This document shows positions 45,359-56,683 of a DNA stretch of 64,000 bases, one piece after another. The position numbers were made by a program, and so were the translations under genes. Below the pieces are notes generated by a model. It searched no databases and was not told the origin of the DNA. It saw only the letters and a program-made list of their open reading frames with translations. The stretch's first letter is position 1, and every line of letters begins with the position of its first letter. This DNA is from Turritopsis dohrnii (taxonomy: Eukaryota > Cnidaria > Hydrozoa > Anthoathecata > Oceaniidae): contig BQMF02000139.1 in NCBI GenBank assembly GCA_027922465.2, positions 831,427 through 895,426 on the forward strand, read 5' to 3'.

Positions 45359-45802
45359 TTGGACTATGGCAACGCAGTTATCAACAATGCCCCATCGTAC
45401 CTGTTTAACCAGCTACAAAAAGTTCAAAACGCTGCAGCCAGCTTTGTCAGGAAAAGCTACCCTAGATGTTCCGATGTTATCGACATAAAATGGCTTCCGA
45501 TGAAAGAACGCTCGGAACATAGTATTGCAAAACTGGCTTGGAAGTCCATCAATAAAAGCGATTGGCCGAAATTCTTGCCAATGGAAAGAGACGAGAACAT
45601 TCGTCAACGTCCGTTAAGAGATGAACAGATTGGAGGTACGAAATTACGTCGAACCTCGAACATTCATGCTTGTTTTGAGTTTGAAGCTTCAAGCACATTC
45701 AATGAGCTACCAAAGGCTTGTCGTAACTCATTGAGTTACAAAGATTTTTGTAATCAAACAAAACATTATTTTTTAGACAAAGCTCTTGCTAGGAGCTTAT
45801 AG
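45359..45802 (+). CDS. LINE ORF2 C-terminal domain (after frameshift)
   Basis: Continues the RT frame: DYGNAVINNAPSYLFNQLQK, VQNAAASFV, WLPMKERSEHSIAKLAWKSI, then FEFEASSTFNELPKACRNSL and a short basic end with a TAG at 45800-45802. This is the usual thumb and C-terminal extension of CR1/L2-like LINEs (W.LPv..R......l..........i.......R......f...a...WN.LP). After the stop comes a T-rich 3' untranslated stretch and the (ATT)n tail. Confidence 0.8.
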   Translation: MDYGNAVINNAPSYLFNQLQKVQNAAASFVRKSYPRCSDVIDIKWLPMKERSEHSIAKLAWKSINKSDWPKFLPMERDENIRQRPLRDEQIGGTKLRRTSNIHACFEFEASSTFNELPKACRNSLSYKDFCNQTKHYFLDKALARSL

Positions 45803-45911
45803 TAGTTTTTGTTTTGTTTTTTTTCGTTGTTTTTTTAGACGCTACATATATACTTTACACGCAATTTCAGATGAAAAGCCAAATGTAAATTTTGGATATA
45901 CTGAAATATAC

Positions 45912-45912
<1 letters not shown>

Positions 45913-45953
<41 letters not shown>

Positions 45954-46032
45954 GGTAGCAGCGTAAGCGAATACCGTATTAAAACACCCTTGGACTCCTA
46001 CTACTACTCCTACTACTACTACTACTACTACT
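45913..46032. repeat. (ATT)n LINE tail and (TAC/CTA)n microsatellites
   Basis: An uninterrupted ATT-type repeat runs 45913-45952, then after 45 bp of unique sequence a cctactactactac run to 46032. A further (TTA)n run is at 46779-46806 and a (TAC)n run at 47105-47130. The tyrosine-rich open frame over this stretch is a microsatellite artefact. Confidence 0.8.
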
Positions 46033-46776
46033 CCGGCCGAAACGGCAGTTTTTAGCCTACGATTTAGAGTATGCGAGTCCCCACTAAAAACTCAATATAC
46101 ATTCTAATGAACGAACGCAGCCTTTTGAATTTTCGAAGGTTTTCAATCACATACATTTAAAATACGTTTTCTTTGATATTTTATCCCTTAATTGATGAAG
46201 GAATGGATATTAATCAAATAGGTCTACATAAAACTGGGACTTTTAGCTACTTTTATGGTACTGAATCAATGAACTTTGGCACTTGAAAATAGATAATGTT
46301 TTTCGTGTCAGTAAAGCACAGATCAGACTTTCTTATTACTTTCTACGTTTGTTAGCTATCTGTTCTGTTTTTGAACATCAAGGTTTTCAAAAATCGAGTT
46401 AAAAAAAGGCAGTTATCTGTTTGAATTCATTTTCGGTTTCAAAAAATTATAATTCAAAACATACATTTTTTTTCTCGAAGAAACGCGTTTTTTTTTTTCT
46501 ACATAAGTTCTTATAAAAAAACGTACATTATAAACAGCTCATGCATGTATAATTCTTTTGTCTTCTAATAAATTAAATTGCTGGTGTGTTGCGATTAGAC
46601 CCTATTTACACGAGTTAGTAATTTTAAACATTATAATATCGTTTATGCCTGTTTTCCACCAGTAAGATATCTCAAGAACGTTTACAGAACGTTTAAGAAC
46701 TTTAAGTAAAATTTCAAATTTAAAAGTATTCTTGTGGCAAGTACTTTTGCTGCTACCGTTTTGCGCCATCTGGCTC

Positions 46777-46807
<31 letters not shown>

Positions 46808-47130
46808 AAAATGGAGAATAGGAACGTTAAACAGCATTATTGCAATAGCCGGCATAGCCGAAAAATTTGTTATTTAGCGGTAGCGTTGTCAAAAAGTCAT
46901 AATACGCGGTAGCACTATTTATCAGAAATTTTTTTACGGTAGCGACAAGAAGCTGACTTAGGGGTTATTTGTTTATGCACTTCATTCATCCCATCTGAAT
47001 TTCATTTGTTTATGCTACCTGAATGACTTGGATAGTCAGCGAAAAGTAATTGACTTTAGGACACCCGTGGTGGAGTAAAGTATTTAAAATACCCGTGGTT
47101 TCTCCTCCTACTACTACTACTACTACTCCT
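46033..47130. other. AT-rich stretch with short repeats, no gene
   Basis: Contains three cggtagc blocks (near 45953, 46898 and 46936), one of which borders the LINE tail, and an inverted gctaccg near 46754. No coding signal. Confidence 0.5.
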
Positions 47131-47149
47131 CCAAGTTATGAACGTTTGG

Positions 47150-48445
47150 TCAAATTAGGACTTCCAGTTGACCAATTTTCATGAAAATTTGCACAGAGCA
47201 CAATTGAAAGACGCTGATTTCAAATTTGACAATGATTTTGCCAGGTTTGACTAAAATTGGGCAATTTAGGCCAAATTTGGACCAAATTTCGAAAGTTCTT
47301 AAATTTTCATGAAATTTTGCACGGATCACAATTGAAAGGTGCTGATTTCAAATTTGACAATGATATTGCCAGGTTTGACTAAAATTGGGCAATTTAGGCC
47401 AAATTTGGACCAAATTTCGAAAGTTCTTCAATTTTCATGAAATTTTGCACGGATCACAATTGAAAGGTTCTGATTTCAAATTTGAAAATAATATTACCAG
47501 GTTTGACTAAAATTGGGCAATTTAGGCCAAACTTGGACCAAATTTCGAAAGTTCTTCAATTTTCATGAAAATTTGCACAGAGCATAATTGAAAGACGCTG
47601 ATTTTGAATTTGACAATGATTTTGCAAGGTTTGACTAAAATTGGCCAATTTAGGCCAAATTTGGACCAAATTTCGAAAGTTCTTCAATTTTCATGAAAAT
47701 TTGCACGGATCACAATTGAACGACGCTGACTTCGAATTTGACAATGATTTTGCCAGGTTTGACTAAAATTGGGCAATTTAGGCCAAACTTAGACCAAATT
47801 TCGAAAGTTCTTCAATTTTTATGAAAATTTGCACAGAGCATAATTGAAAGACGCTGATTTTGAATTTGACAATGATTTTGCAAGGTTTGACTAAAATTGG
47901 CCAATTTAGGCCAAATTTGGACCAAATTTCGAAAGTTCTTCAATTTTCATATAAATTTGCACGGATCACATTTGAAAGGTGCTGATTTCGAATTTGACAA
48001 TGATATTGCCAGGTTTGACTAAAATTGGGCAATTTAGGCCAAATTTGGACCAAATTTCGAAAGTTCTTCAATTGTCATGAAATTTTGCACGGATCACAAT
48101 TGAAAGGTGCTGATTTCAAATTTGACAATGATATTGCCAGGTTTGACTAAAATTGGCCAATTTAGGCCAAATTTGGACCAAATTTCGAAAGTTCTTCAAT
48201 TTTCGCAAAAATTTGCACGGATCACATTTAAAAGGTGCTGATTACGAATTTGTCAGTCATTTGGTCAGATTTGACGAGAAATGGGTAATTCGGGCCAAAT
48301 TTGGATCAAACTTAGAAAGTTCTGCAATATTCATAAAACTTTCTACAACGCACAATTAGAAGTTGATGATTTTGAATTTGCCAGTCATTTTATTAGATTT
48401 GAACATAATTTGGCAATTCGGCAACGTTGTATTTTTGAGACTAAT
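47150..48445. repeat. Satellite-like array: about ten copies of a 128-bp unit
   Basis: The gcacgg/gcacag landmark occurs at 47191, 47319, 47447, 47575, 47703, 47831, 47959, 48087 and 48215, an exact 128-bp step each time; a tenth, degraded copy follows near 48343. Units share ttgggcaatttaggcc, aaatttggaccaaatttcga and aagttcttcaattttcatga. Alternate copies (acagagca versus acggatca) suggest partial higher-order structure. The last two units diverge most and the array then runs towards a degraded LINE. The same unit appears inverted at 38987-39260. Confidence 0.9.
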
Positions 48446-48539
48446 TATGCATCGTTGTGTTACGTCCTGAAGTCTTCAAGCCAAGCGGCTTCTTGTTTTT
48501 ATTTAGAGTTGAATTCTTGAATAAACAAATTCTGAGTTG

Positions 48540-50447
48540 CATCGACAAACACTGCACCATGGATGAAAGAACTCAAAATTACAAACCTCCAGCGAGAACG
48601 GAACCGCCTACGAAAATTGAACCGAAAGACTCCATCGGACGAAAGTAAAAAACAACTTCAAACCACCTGCAACGCTCTAAAAACCGAGATACGCAAAACC
48701 AAGTTTCAATTCCTGAGTAAACTCCTTAATAGCAAAAACAACTCAGATTCATGGAAGGTAATCAACAAAGTTCTTCATACAAATCCAAAAGAACATTAAT
48801 ATAGATCCTGATGAAATACGCAAATTCTTTAATGATAACACGTACAACAGGGAAAATTGCAACACCCGCAACAACCATCAAAGTTATTATCGAAAGTTTA
48901 TCTGATGCTCCGGACTCTTTCAAATTACCGCATGCAACCTATGAAGAAATCCTAAAATGTCTGAACTCGATCCGCAACGATTTTTCCACTGGTTACGATA
49001 AAATTCCAGCAAAATTCATCAAAAACACCGTGGAATATTTGGCATCACCACTAACACATATTATCAACACATGCATCGATGCACAGACTTTTCCCGAACA
49101 AATGGAAAGTGAGCTGCGTTAGCCCTGATAAAGAATCCAGCTGCCCTAATGGATTATCGACCAATCAGTATCCTGTATATTCTCTCAAAAGTCTTTCAAA
49201 AATCTGTACTAAACCAAATGGTCAAATACATTGAAGAACGTACTGTTGACCACTAAACACAAGCAGGATTCAGGAAGGGTCACTCTACCACAGCCATTCT
49301 TCTAAGTGGCCCTAGTTGTTTTTGCGGACTTCTCAAAGGACTTCCACACAGTCGATTATCCAACACTTATAAACTAAGTCCACAAACAGGGTTTTTCAAA
49401 AGCATTTATAGAGCTGCTGTATGACTACCTGCACCAAAGAAAGCAATTTGTCCAAATAAACGTTAGGAGCTCGGAATTTCTTCCAATCAATTTTGGTGTC
49501 ACAACGCAGTATCTTAGGCCCGGTTCTTTTCAATTTATACGTGACACTGGTGAGCCACATTGGACCAAGTAACTTCCTTCAGTATGCAGACGACACTACA
49601 GTCCTTCGCACTGCCAAGCCAAAACATCTTACAAAAACAATTAACTCGATGCAAGAGGAAATCAAGCAGTTAGAAGTATAGTCTGTGAATAACAAGCTAC
49701 ACCTCAACGCAGCCAAAACTGAATTAATGATATTCTCAACTTTGCAAATGTCCAAAACACACAGACTTGAAGATCATCCGGCAAAAATCTTCAGTAATGG
49801 CAAGCCGATAGAAAGAGTTCAAAAGTTCAAAATCCTCGGTGTACATCTCCACACACACCTTCAGTGGAACGTTCACGTAAACAAAATCATCATATCTTCC
49901 ATGGCAACGCTAAGATCTCTTAAAACAATTCCAAATATGTTCCAGCTTCTCGTTTAGAAAGATTGTTATGCAATCGCTGGTTCTTTCCAAAATCGAATAT
50001 AACAACGTCGTATTTGCAAATGCGAGTGACTATATAATGAAGCGCCTTCAAAAAATTTTAAGATTAGCGGACATTTTTGTCAATAAAAGATACTGCAACG
50101 ATATTGACATCATCAGTCTAGGTTGGCTACCGATCGAAAGGATCTCCCTTGCATTAGTGAAACTCGCAAACAAAAGCTTTGTATCCAGCTAAAAATTGGC
50201 CGACATATCTCCGATTGCAGCTCAAAACCCCAAAAGAACGCCACCTTCATGGAAACGATAATCGAGCAACTGAAATCAACACCGGTGAGATAAAAGGAAC
50301 TTTTGCTTATGAAGCTGGAAGACGCTTCAACAAACTCACTCAGCCATTAAGAAGAGAAAGCAACTACCAGTGGTTTGCAAACGAAGCGAAAAAAATTTAT
50401 TTCGATAGTGCCATGGCTAGAATTTTAAGTCATGAAGGACACCGATA
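48540..50447 (+). mobile_element. Degraded, 5'-truncated LINE related to the one at 42.5 kb
   Basis: Fragments in order on the + strand: RERNRLRKLNRKTPSDESKK; a KLPHATYEEILKCLNSIRND block, then FSTGYDKIPAKFIKN; VVFADFSKDFHTVDYPTLIN; SILGPVLFNLYV; FLQYADDTTVL; KPIERVQKFKILGVHLHTHL; LVLSKIEYNNVVFAN; and a C-terminal block ending FAYEAGRRFNKLTQPL at about 50350. Several stops and shifts interrupt it (49122, 49260, 49680, 49957). The KPIERV.KFK.LGV segment is close to KPIERVSSFKLLGV in the 42.5-kb LINE. The endonuclease part is missing. Confidence 0.8.
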
Positions 50448-50901
50448 GTATTCTTCCTTTCCGTATCTTGAGTTTTTGTTGTTGGTGGTGCTGTTGTTGT
50501 TTTGTATGGGTGCTTGTGTGTGTGTGTTTTTATGTTTTTGTTTAAATTTTGTAACACGATATGTTGCATATATGCAACTTAAGAGATCGTTCACAGTACA
50601 ACATTTAAATAAATATAAAAAAACTAATTCAAATGAATTCGTGAAGTTGTGCAAGTTATCAACCTCTTTTCGAAGTAGGGAACTACTTTTGTACTTTTGA
50701 TATTCTTTCACTTAATACACAGCCAATCTTAAGCATTTTTTTTTCTCTGAACAGTTAGCGGGGGGACGTCTATTCGGGAGGTAAGAGTATATTCTCACAA
50801 TTAAAAACCCTGAATTTTATCCGGATTTACAACCATTTGATATGATTTTAATAAGTTAATGGCAACTGGAATATTAGTGTATATATCTAACACGCCATCT
50901 A
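50448..50901. other. LINE 3' flank and AT-rich DNA
   Basis: 50450-50700 may be the untranslated 3' region of the preceding LINE: a gttgttggtggtgctgttgttg run then AT-rich sequence. No gene seen. Confidence 0.4.
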
Positions 50902-51315
50902 AGGGACTGTTCACAAATGACGTCAACTGTTAGGGGGGGAGGGGGGGTTATGCTAAAGTTGACGCTGGTTGACGGGGGAGGGGGGGGGATGTGATACTAG
51001 TTGACGTCAACCCACACAATTTTGCAGAACCTTGATTTTTCTAATTAAGTAAAGTTTCTTGTGAAAATGTTAACACTGAATGTGATCTTGATGTGGTCCG
51101 TGATGCACGAACGTAAAACAAATATTTTCACGTCTTATTAAAACTAACATACAAAAGGACAAGTGGGGGGGGGGGGGGGGGGGGGGGGCGGTCTTCTCAA
51201 ACGATGACGTCAACTGAGGGGGAGGGGGCAACGCAAAGTTGACGCAGGTTGACAGAGGGGGGAGGGGGGGTCAAAAATCTTGAAAAAATGGTTGACGTCA
51301 TTTGTGAACAATCCC
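50902..51315. mobile_element. 414-bp Harbinger-type MITE with strand-asymmetric G runs
   Basis: Inverted ends begin GGGACTGTTCACAAATGACG and end with the inverse (…ttgtgaacaatccc). TAA flanks both sides (50899-50901, 51316-51318). Three G-rich blocks lie on the + strand (50933-50947, 50973-50987 and 51165-51188, the last 24 G in a row) plus a fourth near 51256-51269. A truncated copy is at 13268-13614, where the C run is much shorter. Confidence 0.8.
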
Positions 51316-51318
51316 TAA

Positions 51319-52744
51319 TGTCATCTGCGAAGTTCGCAATTACGGAATCCACTGAACAAGTGAAGAGATCATTTGATAAAAAACTTATACTTGTCTTATC
51401 CAACTCATCCGTATATTTGTTTTTATATATCCAACGTATTCATCGTCAACCACAACCATATGACTGACATGAATATAATGCTTTCCCAAAGTCATTATGT
51501 GGCCATGGGAATACCTGCTGGACGATCTCATCCAAGTCATCCGAAATGATGGATGAGTAGGATGGATGAGAATCTATACGAAATTATACTTCCATATTGA
51601 AAATAAAATTCTATACGAAAAGAAACTTCTAAATTGAATAACGGTCGACTAACAACATTTTATATTGAATTCAGTGGCATAACTGAGTCAAATGTAGGGC
51701 AGGTGCGTTTTTTCAGATATTAAGCTTAGAACATACAACTTTTTAGCACAAAAATTCAACACTTTTCATACTATGACAACAAATGTTCTCAAAACTACTT
51801 TGGAAAATATCAAGGCACAACAACAATATTAACCCTATATGAGGTTCCTAAACTGTTTTACAAACAATGTATTCTTTTCACTAAAGAAAAACACTAGACG
51901 TTGAAATTATCGTTTCGTTAAAGTGTTATGTAACAATAGACCTTTCCCGAATTTATTTTTTATCACACTCTGCCTCGTTTTCGCAATGATTGATATGGCA
52001 ACAGAATGTCACGGGACTTATTTCAGTAATGAGCAAAAAAAGTAGCCCGAGATTTCAAATTGATATAAGTTTTTATAGATTTATTTGTTTGTTGTGATTC
52101 TTGTACCATTAGAAAGGAAATTTCACAAGCTTTCTAAAAATACAGAAGCCAATTGCTGAAGTTGAATATCAAAGGAAATATTTACGTTTATATTTTTCGA
52201 TATGGTCATTAAATTCTAATCATCGATTAAGACAAATTTTAACGAGAACGATTTTCATTGTTATAAACTTTCATTGTATTGTCTTTCTGTTATTGATCAT
52301 TAAAAATGTGTCAAAGCGTTTCGATGTAAACTCCACATGGGAAATTTTAAAACAGACACGAATTTAAGATATGATTTTTTACAACGTGTGTTCTAAGCTT
52401 TTGATAAAGATTTTTGTGATGATGTAATGTTTTTAATTGCGTTCTTTGTAATATGCTGCACGATTCTTTTGAAATATATTTTAATGGATCATTATCTAAA
52501 AGATGTGTCAGTCTCATGCTAACAACTCCAATAACTCTCCAAATATATTTATCTGGCAAATAAAATATATATTTAAAGAAAATAGAAGAAAAAACCTACT
52601 TACTGATATAAAAATCGCATCAAACAAGCAAATTTTCATAAAGTTACAGGCGCTTGAAATCTACTTTTTTTCCGGACACACTGTATAATAATTGTGATAG
52701 TATTAGTGATTGAGCACAAGAGATTCGGTTGTCATGGTGTATAA
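51319..52744. other. Non-coding stretch, one unpaired MITE end
   Basis: No gene. Near 51940 an ATAGACCTTTCCCGAATTT block matches the end of the MITE at 40742-40981. The rest is AT-rich. Confidence 0.5.
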
Positions 52745-53083
52745 GGGGCTGTGTTCCAACCAATGTTGGGCATACATGCAATGTTGGACTGAAATGCACA
52801 ATGTTAGCCTGTTTTGGAATTACTGTGCTGTTTTCCTGTAGACCGTTCAGATTAAGATCGACACTGTAAGAGGGGATTCCATTTATAAAGTAAACAATGG
52901 TTTCCCCGGTTGATGACTGCCAAAGAATAATATCTTTTGTTTTGCCTCACTTTAGACTTCGCCTCACTCAGGAAGAATAATAGGCATATGCAAAGTTAGG
53001 CGTTAATGCACAATGTTGGACGAATGATGAGTTTTTCGATTTTTGGACAACATTGCATGTATCACAACATTGTGTGGGACAGC
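52745..53083. mobile_element. Degenerate ~340-bp MITE rich in AATGTTGG motifs
   Basis: Starts GGGGCTGTGTTCCAACCAAT after a TAA. The right part carries the inverse (acaacattgcatgtat...acaacattgtgtgggacagc). AATGTTGG/CCAACATT motifs recur through it. The right end is damaged and runs into tttatatggaggcgg, which resembles the start of the MITE at 29850, so two MITEs may be joined here. Confidence 0.5.
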
Positions 53084-53377
53084 TGTTTATATGGAGGCGG
53101 AATGGATCTCGCTATTTTTAACAAAAAAAAGTTTTTCTGACAAGTTCTTGTGCTTTGTTTTTACCAAGATCTCAGCTAGGCAGGATGAAAATTCTACATG
53201 TGAACACTAACCTGGCGAGTCCGGCTGGGATTTTATCAAACGAGTGCCCAAAATTGAGAGGTCACGTGATGTAAACAAACTCTAGCTTGGTTGAGCGAGA
53301 TGAGCTGATTCGAACAACATAGCTTCCTTTTTTAAACAGATGTAAGTATGTGAAAACTAAAATGTGCACCCGCATAT
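53084..53377. other. Possible second MITE remnant
   Basis: ctgtttatatggaggcggaa at 53080 looks like a worn left end of the 29850 family, followed by AT-rich and gagatgagct-type motifs. No right end is found and no gene is seen. Confidence 0.3.
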
Positions 53378-53380
53378 TTC

Positions 53381-53788
53381 CTATTTACGTAAGGCCGCGC
53401 AGCGGCCGCAATGTAAATTAGATTTTATGAATAAAATCGAAGTACGATCTAATACTGGATTCTCCCAACCTTACCGCGTTTGCCAAAGAGAGAACCGAGG
53501 GTCATGTAACACAATAAAACAAAACGCAAATTTCAGTCAACAGTATTTTTTTTTTTTTTTTTTTTTTTTTTTATTCTGTAACTTTCATATTACAGATTCA
53601 CTTCATCTTCCGCGATATCCACCACGATAACTACGGTAATTTCCACGTCCGTGTCCTATAATAACAATTAAGTATTACTAAGGGTCTGGGTAAGGGCGGG
53701 ACAGTATTAGATCGTACTTCGATTTTATTCATAAAATCTAATTTACATTGCGGCCGCTGCGCGGCCTTACGTAAATAGGAATTTTTAT
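53381..53788. repeat. Palindromic DIRS-terminus copies outside the main element
   Basis: 53381-53457 (tatttacgtaaggccgcgcag, then a cgaagtacgatctaatact block) is the exact inverse of 53702-53778. 53453-53489 also matches the inner part of the DIRS terminal repeat (atctaatactggattctccc). Between the arms is a 27-base T run (53546-53572) and unique sequence. This looks like the end of a second, related DIRS element, lying head-to-head with the terminus at 53790-53875. Confidence 0.6.
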
Positions 53789-53872
53789 TTCATAAAATCT
53801 CCGTCGATCTAATACTGGATTCTCCCAACCTTACCGCGTTAGCGAAGGGTCGGCCCTACGGGCCGTTCTACC

Positions 53873-54790
53873 TCAGTTTAAAGCGTCCCCTAAACCTATA
53901 ATTTGTTGAAATTTTTGAGATCCTTCCTCTATGTCCTTATGATAGTGGCGCTGCCAAGTGTATTCACTAGACCAATTTCCTCGGTCTAGGACTTCTTTTA
54001 TCGACAATCCTTTCAAAGAGGCTTTTGACGTAGAAGCCGATCTAGTGGAATGTGCCGTGAATTGCTGTGTATCAATTCCCGACTCTGCAAGCGCTGATTT
54101 TATCCATTGCGCTATCGTTGATGTGACCACTTCTTGATGAGGATTCAATGTTGATAACAGTAGTTGCTTCTGATCACCAGCAACTCTCCATGGTTGTGAA
54201 ACCATTAAGTATTTATCTATCGCATCTACAACACAAAGTTTTTTATTACTTTGGTATCCGTTATATACTATACTTATTGGCCGATTGCCTCTTCTTCTAC
54301 TTTTTGTTAATTTATGTAAAGTGAAAGTGTATTTATTCTCTGATCTTACCATATAATCTATATTAAGATGTCGAATTTCGGAACCTCTCGATGCTGACGT
54401 GAGGGCTAGAAGTGTCGCAACCTTGTGTGATAATAACCTCACCGGTAAATCTTCATTGAGTGGTAGTGAATCAAAATAGTTTAACACGGTCTGGACATCC
54501 CAACAAAGAACAAATGCGTGGATGTTCCCCCACTGGCCTATTATCAATTACCTCATGGTATGCTGAGATAGCCGACCTATGTGCGTTAACTGTGTTATAC
54601 TCATATTGCTGCTGAAACATATATGCCAAATAATTTGCTATAACATTCACATTACATCGAACGGGATCATGCTGTTGTTGCACACACCAGCTAGTCCACT
54701 TTCGCCAGGCCGATTCGTAATTAGATAACGACCCTCTTCTTCTGCTATTGATGACAAGTGTTGCAGCTTGTTTCGATAAACCCTCTGTTT
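53873..54790 (-). pseudogene. DIRS tyrosine recombinase (frameshifted near 54505)
   Basis: The N-terminal, DNA-binding part is read from the long frame: GLSKQAATLVINSRRRGSLS, YESAWRKWTSWC, VNVIANYLAYMFQQQ, HRSAISAYH. After a shift near 54505 the catalytic domain is open to the stop at 53873: ALTSASRGSEIRHLN (Arg54 of that frame), then TAHSTRSAS (His166, Arg169), GNWSSEYTWQRHY (Trp192 in the His/Trp position, Tyr202 nucleophile). This is a complete R-HxxR-W-Y tetrad set. The enzyme class inserts the circular DNA intermediate by site-specific-like recombination. Confidence 0.85.
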
Positions 54791-56683
54791 CCAAACATTC
54801 CCGGAAAATGTCCAAGCCACTAATTGCAGTTGACCTTGCATTAACAACGGGTGATAATCCCCTGCCGGATTCTGTAATAACCAGTGCACTCGAGGCAGAA
54901 GGATAGGGTTGGCTATTGACATCTGGAGTAAATCGGCATACCAAGCCTGTGTTTGCCAGGCTGGTGTTATTAGTAGAAGTTTCGTTTTCTCCACCCTTAT
55001 TTTTGTGAGGACCTTTCCCACTAGACAGAACGGGGGAAAAGCATACCCGAACATATTCCCCCACTGTTGTTGAAGAGCATCTGTGGCAAGACTTCCCGGA
55101 TCCGCTCTCCATGACATGTATTGTTTCAACTGTTTGTTTAGTCGGGAGGCAAACAGATCCACCTGGGGCGTTTCCCCTTCTCTGAATAATGCGAGTAAAC
55201 ACTGTGGGATTCAGTTTCCACTCGCTGCTTTCCAGTGTATTCCTGGACTCCCAGTCCGCCACAATATTTAAATGACTTGGTAGATACTCTGCAGTAATCG
55301 TGATCTTTCGAGACACTAAATAATCCCAAATTTCCTTGGAGATTTGTAGTAGTTCCTTGTTGTGGGTCCCACCCATTTTTACTAAGTAGCTCAATGCTGT
55401 AACATTGTCTATTTGTAGATGAATCGATACTGATGTCTTGTTCTTGGTAAAGGAGAGAAGTGCTAATTTCACTGCTAAGAGCTCCAAGACATTTATGTGT
55501 TTTTTCTGTTCCATGAGAGACCACTGACCCCCTGTGGATTGGCCCTGACAATTGGCTCCCCAACCTTTTTTGGAGGCATCGGTCTGTATTATAAAATCTG
55601 GTGGTTGAATTTTTAATTGCTTGCCATTTTGAAGGGTTAAATTCTCCTTCCACCATTTCAATTCCTCCATTGAGTCTCTGTTCAGGGTAATAGTTGTTCG
55701 ATAGGAACGCAATAGGCGCAGACTCTCTATTTGCTGCCTTTGCAAAAACCGATGTTGTATTCTCACAGGTAGCACTTCTTGTGCTGTGAACGATAGTTTT
55801 CCTATTAGCTGTGTAAGTTCCAAAACTGTTGTTTGTTGTTTGAAGATCATTTGAGAGCACAAATTTTGAATTTTTTGTATCTTGTCCTGAGGCAAGGCTA
55901 GGGTCAAAGTCTTTGAGTTGATCATTAGACCAAGAAACTCTATTTGTTGAACAGGGGCTAACTGAGACTTTTTCTGATTTATTATGAAGCCTAGGTGCTG
56001 CAACAGAAAAATCAATGTATCTCGTGCACGAGTCAGCTCGACTATTCTCTGAGCTAACAACAGCATGTCGTCTAAGAAGACAATTATCCTGACTTGGATT
56101 CGTCTCAAAACTGATATTGGAATTTTTAGAAGCTTCGTAAAAATCAGTGGAGCCGGGCCCAGGCCGAAACATAGACACAGGAACTCGTAAAGATTTCCTT
56201 CCCACCGGAACCTTACAAATCGTGTCGATTTCTTTCCTAATGGAATGCAAAGTATGCATCCTTTAAATCGATCTTGCACATGTAATCGTCTTTTTGGAGA
56301 AGATCTTTCAAAAGATGCAAACCTTCCATTTTGAAATGTATGAAGCTGTTGAGGTGCTTCAGATTTATTACTGGACGATTTCCCCCATCTTTCTTTGGCA
56401 CCAGAAAAAGGTTGCTTAGAAACTGACCATTTTCTGGTCGAACTTTGTGGACCGCACCCTTCTCTAACATTTCCCTTACTTCTGAATCTATCAATGCTGT
56501 CTCTTCCTGAGACATGTGAAATGGAGGAGGGGAATGCGATTGGTATGGTTTGCTGGCAAAAGGTATTTCGTATCCCTCTACAATACTTAATATTTGTGGA
56601 TCTTGAGTCAACACTTTCCAGTTTTCCTTGAAATGTTTTATTCGCCCTCTGAATGGACATTTGTGTTTGCTTCTAATGAACAT
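54700..56683 (-). pseudogene. DIRS reverse transcriptase-RNase H region (frameshifted)
   Basis: The path begins in the frame ending at 56237 (ALIDSEVREMLEKGAVHKV, FLVPKKDGGNRPVINLKHLN, MCKIDLKDAYF). It moves by a one-base shift near 56245 into the frame that carries RFVRFRWEGNLYEFLCLCFG and IVFLDDMLLLAQ (catalytic LDD). RNase H follows with TDASKKGWGA, INVLELLAV, LQIDNVTAL and LNIVADWESR. Near 55165 the path shifts again into the frame 54647-55162 (VDLFASRLNKQLKQYMSW, GYAFPPFCL, LITPAWQTQAWY). It returns near 54790 to the first long frame. Catalytic residues of RT and RNase H remain. Confidence 0.8.

Larger units (their letters stand above)
42492..45952 (+). mobile_element. Nearly full-length APE-type LINE with N-terminal 2A motif
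   Basis: One polyprotein-like coding path broken by two single-base shifts (about 43022-43050 and about 45358). Order: signal-like leader, 2A motif, PHD-like finger, APE endonuclease, RT, C-terminal domain, then a 3' end with an (ATT)n tail at 45913-45952. No other stop codon breaks the path, so inactivation is recent. RT motifs and domain order place it in the CR1/L2/Jockey group of LINEs; the clade is not resolved. Confidence 0.85.

Noticed and set aside
45786..46055. Tyrosine-rich 89-codon frame
   Set aside because: Produced by the (ATT)n and (TAC)n microsatellites at the LINE tail.
48153..48520. Two open frames (68 and 79 codons) over the satellite
   Set aside because: They follow the 128-bp repeat units and their sequence repeats with the unit.
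55138..56259. 373-codon minus-strand frame as a separate protein
   Set aside because: It overlaps the DIRS RT-RNase H frame in another register, is rich in Ser/Asn/Thr, and has no RT motif order of its own.
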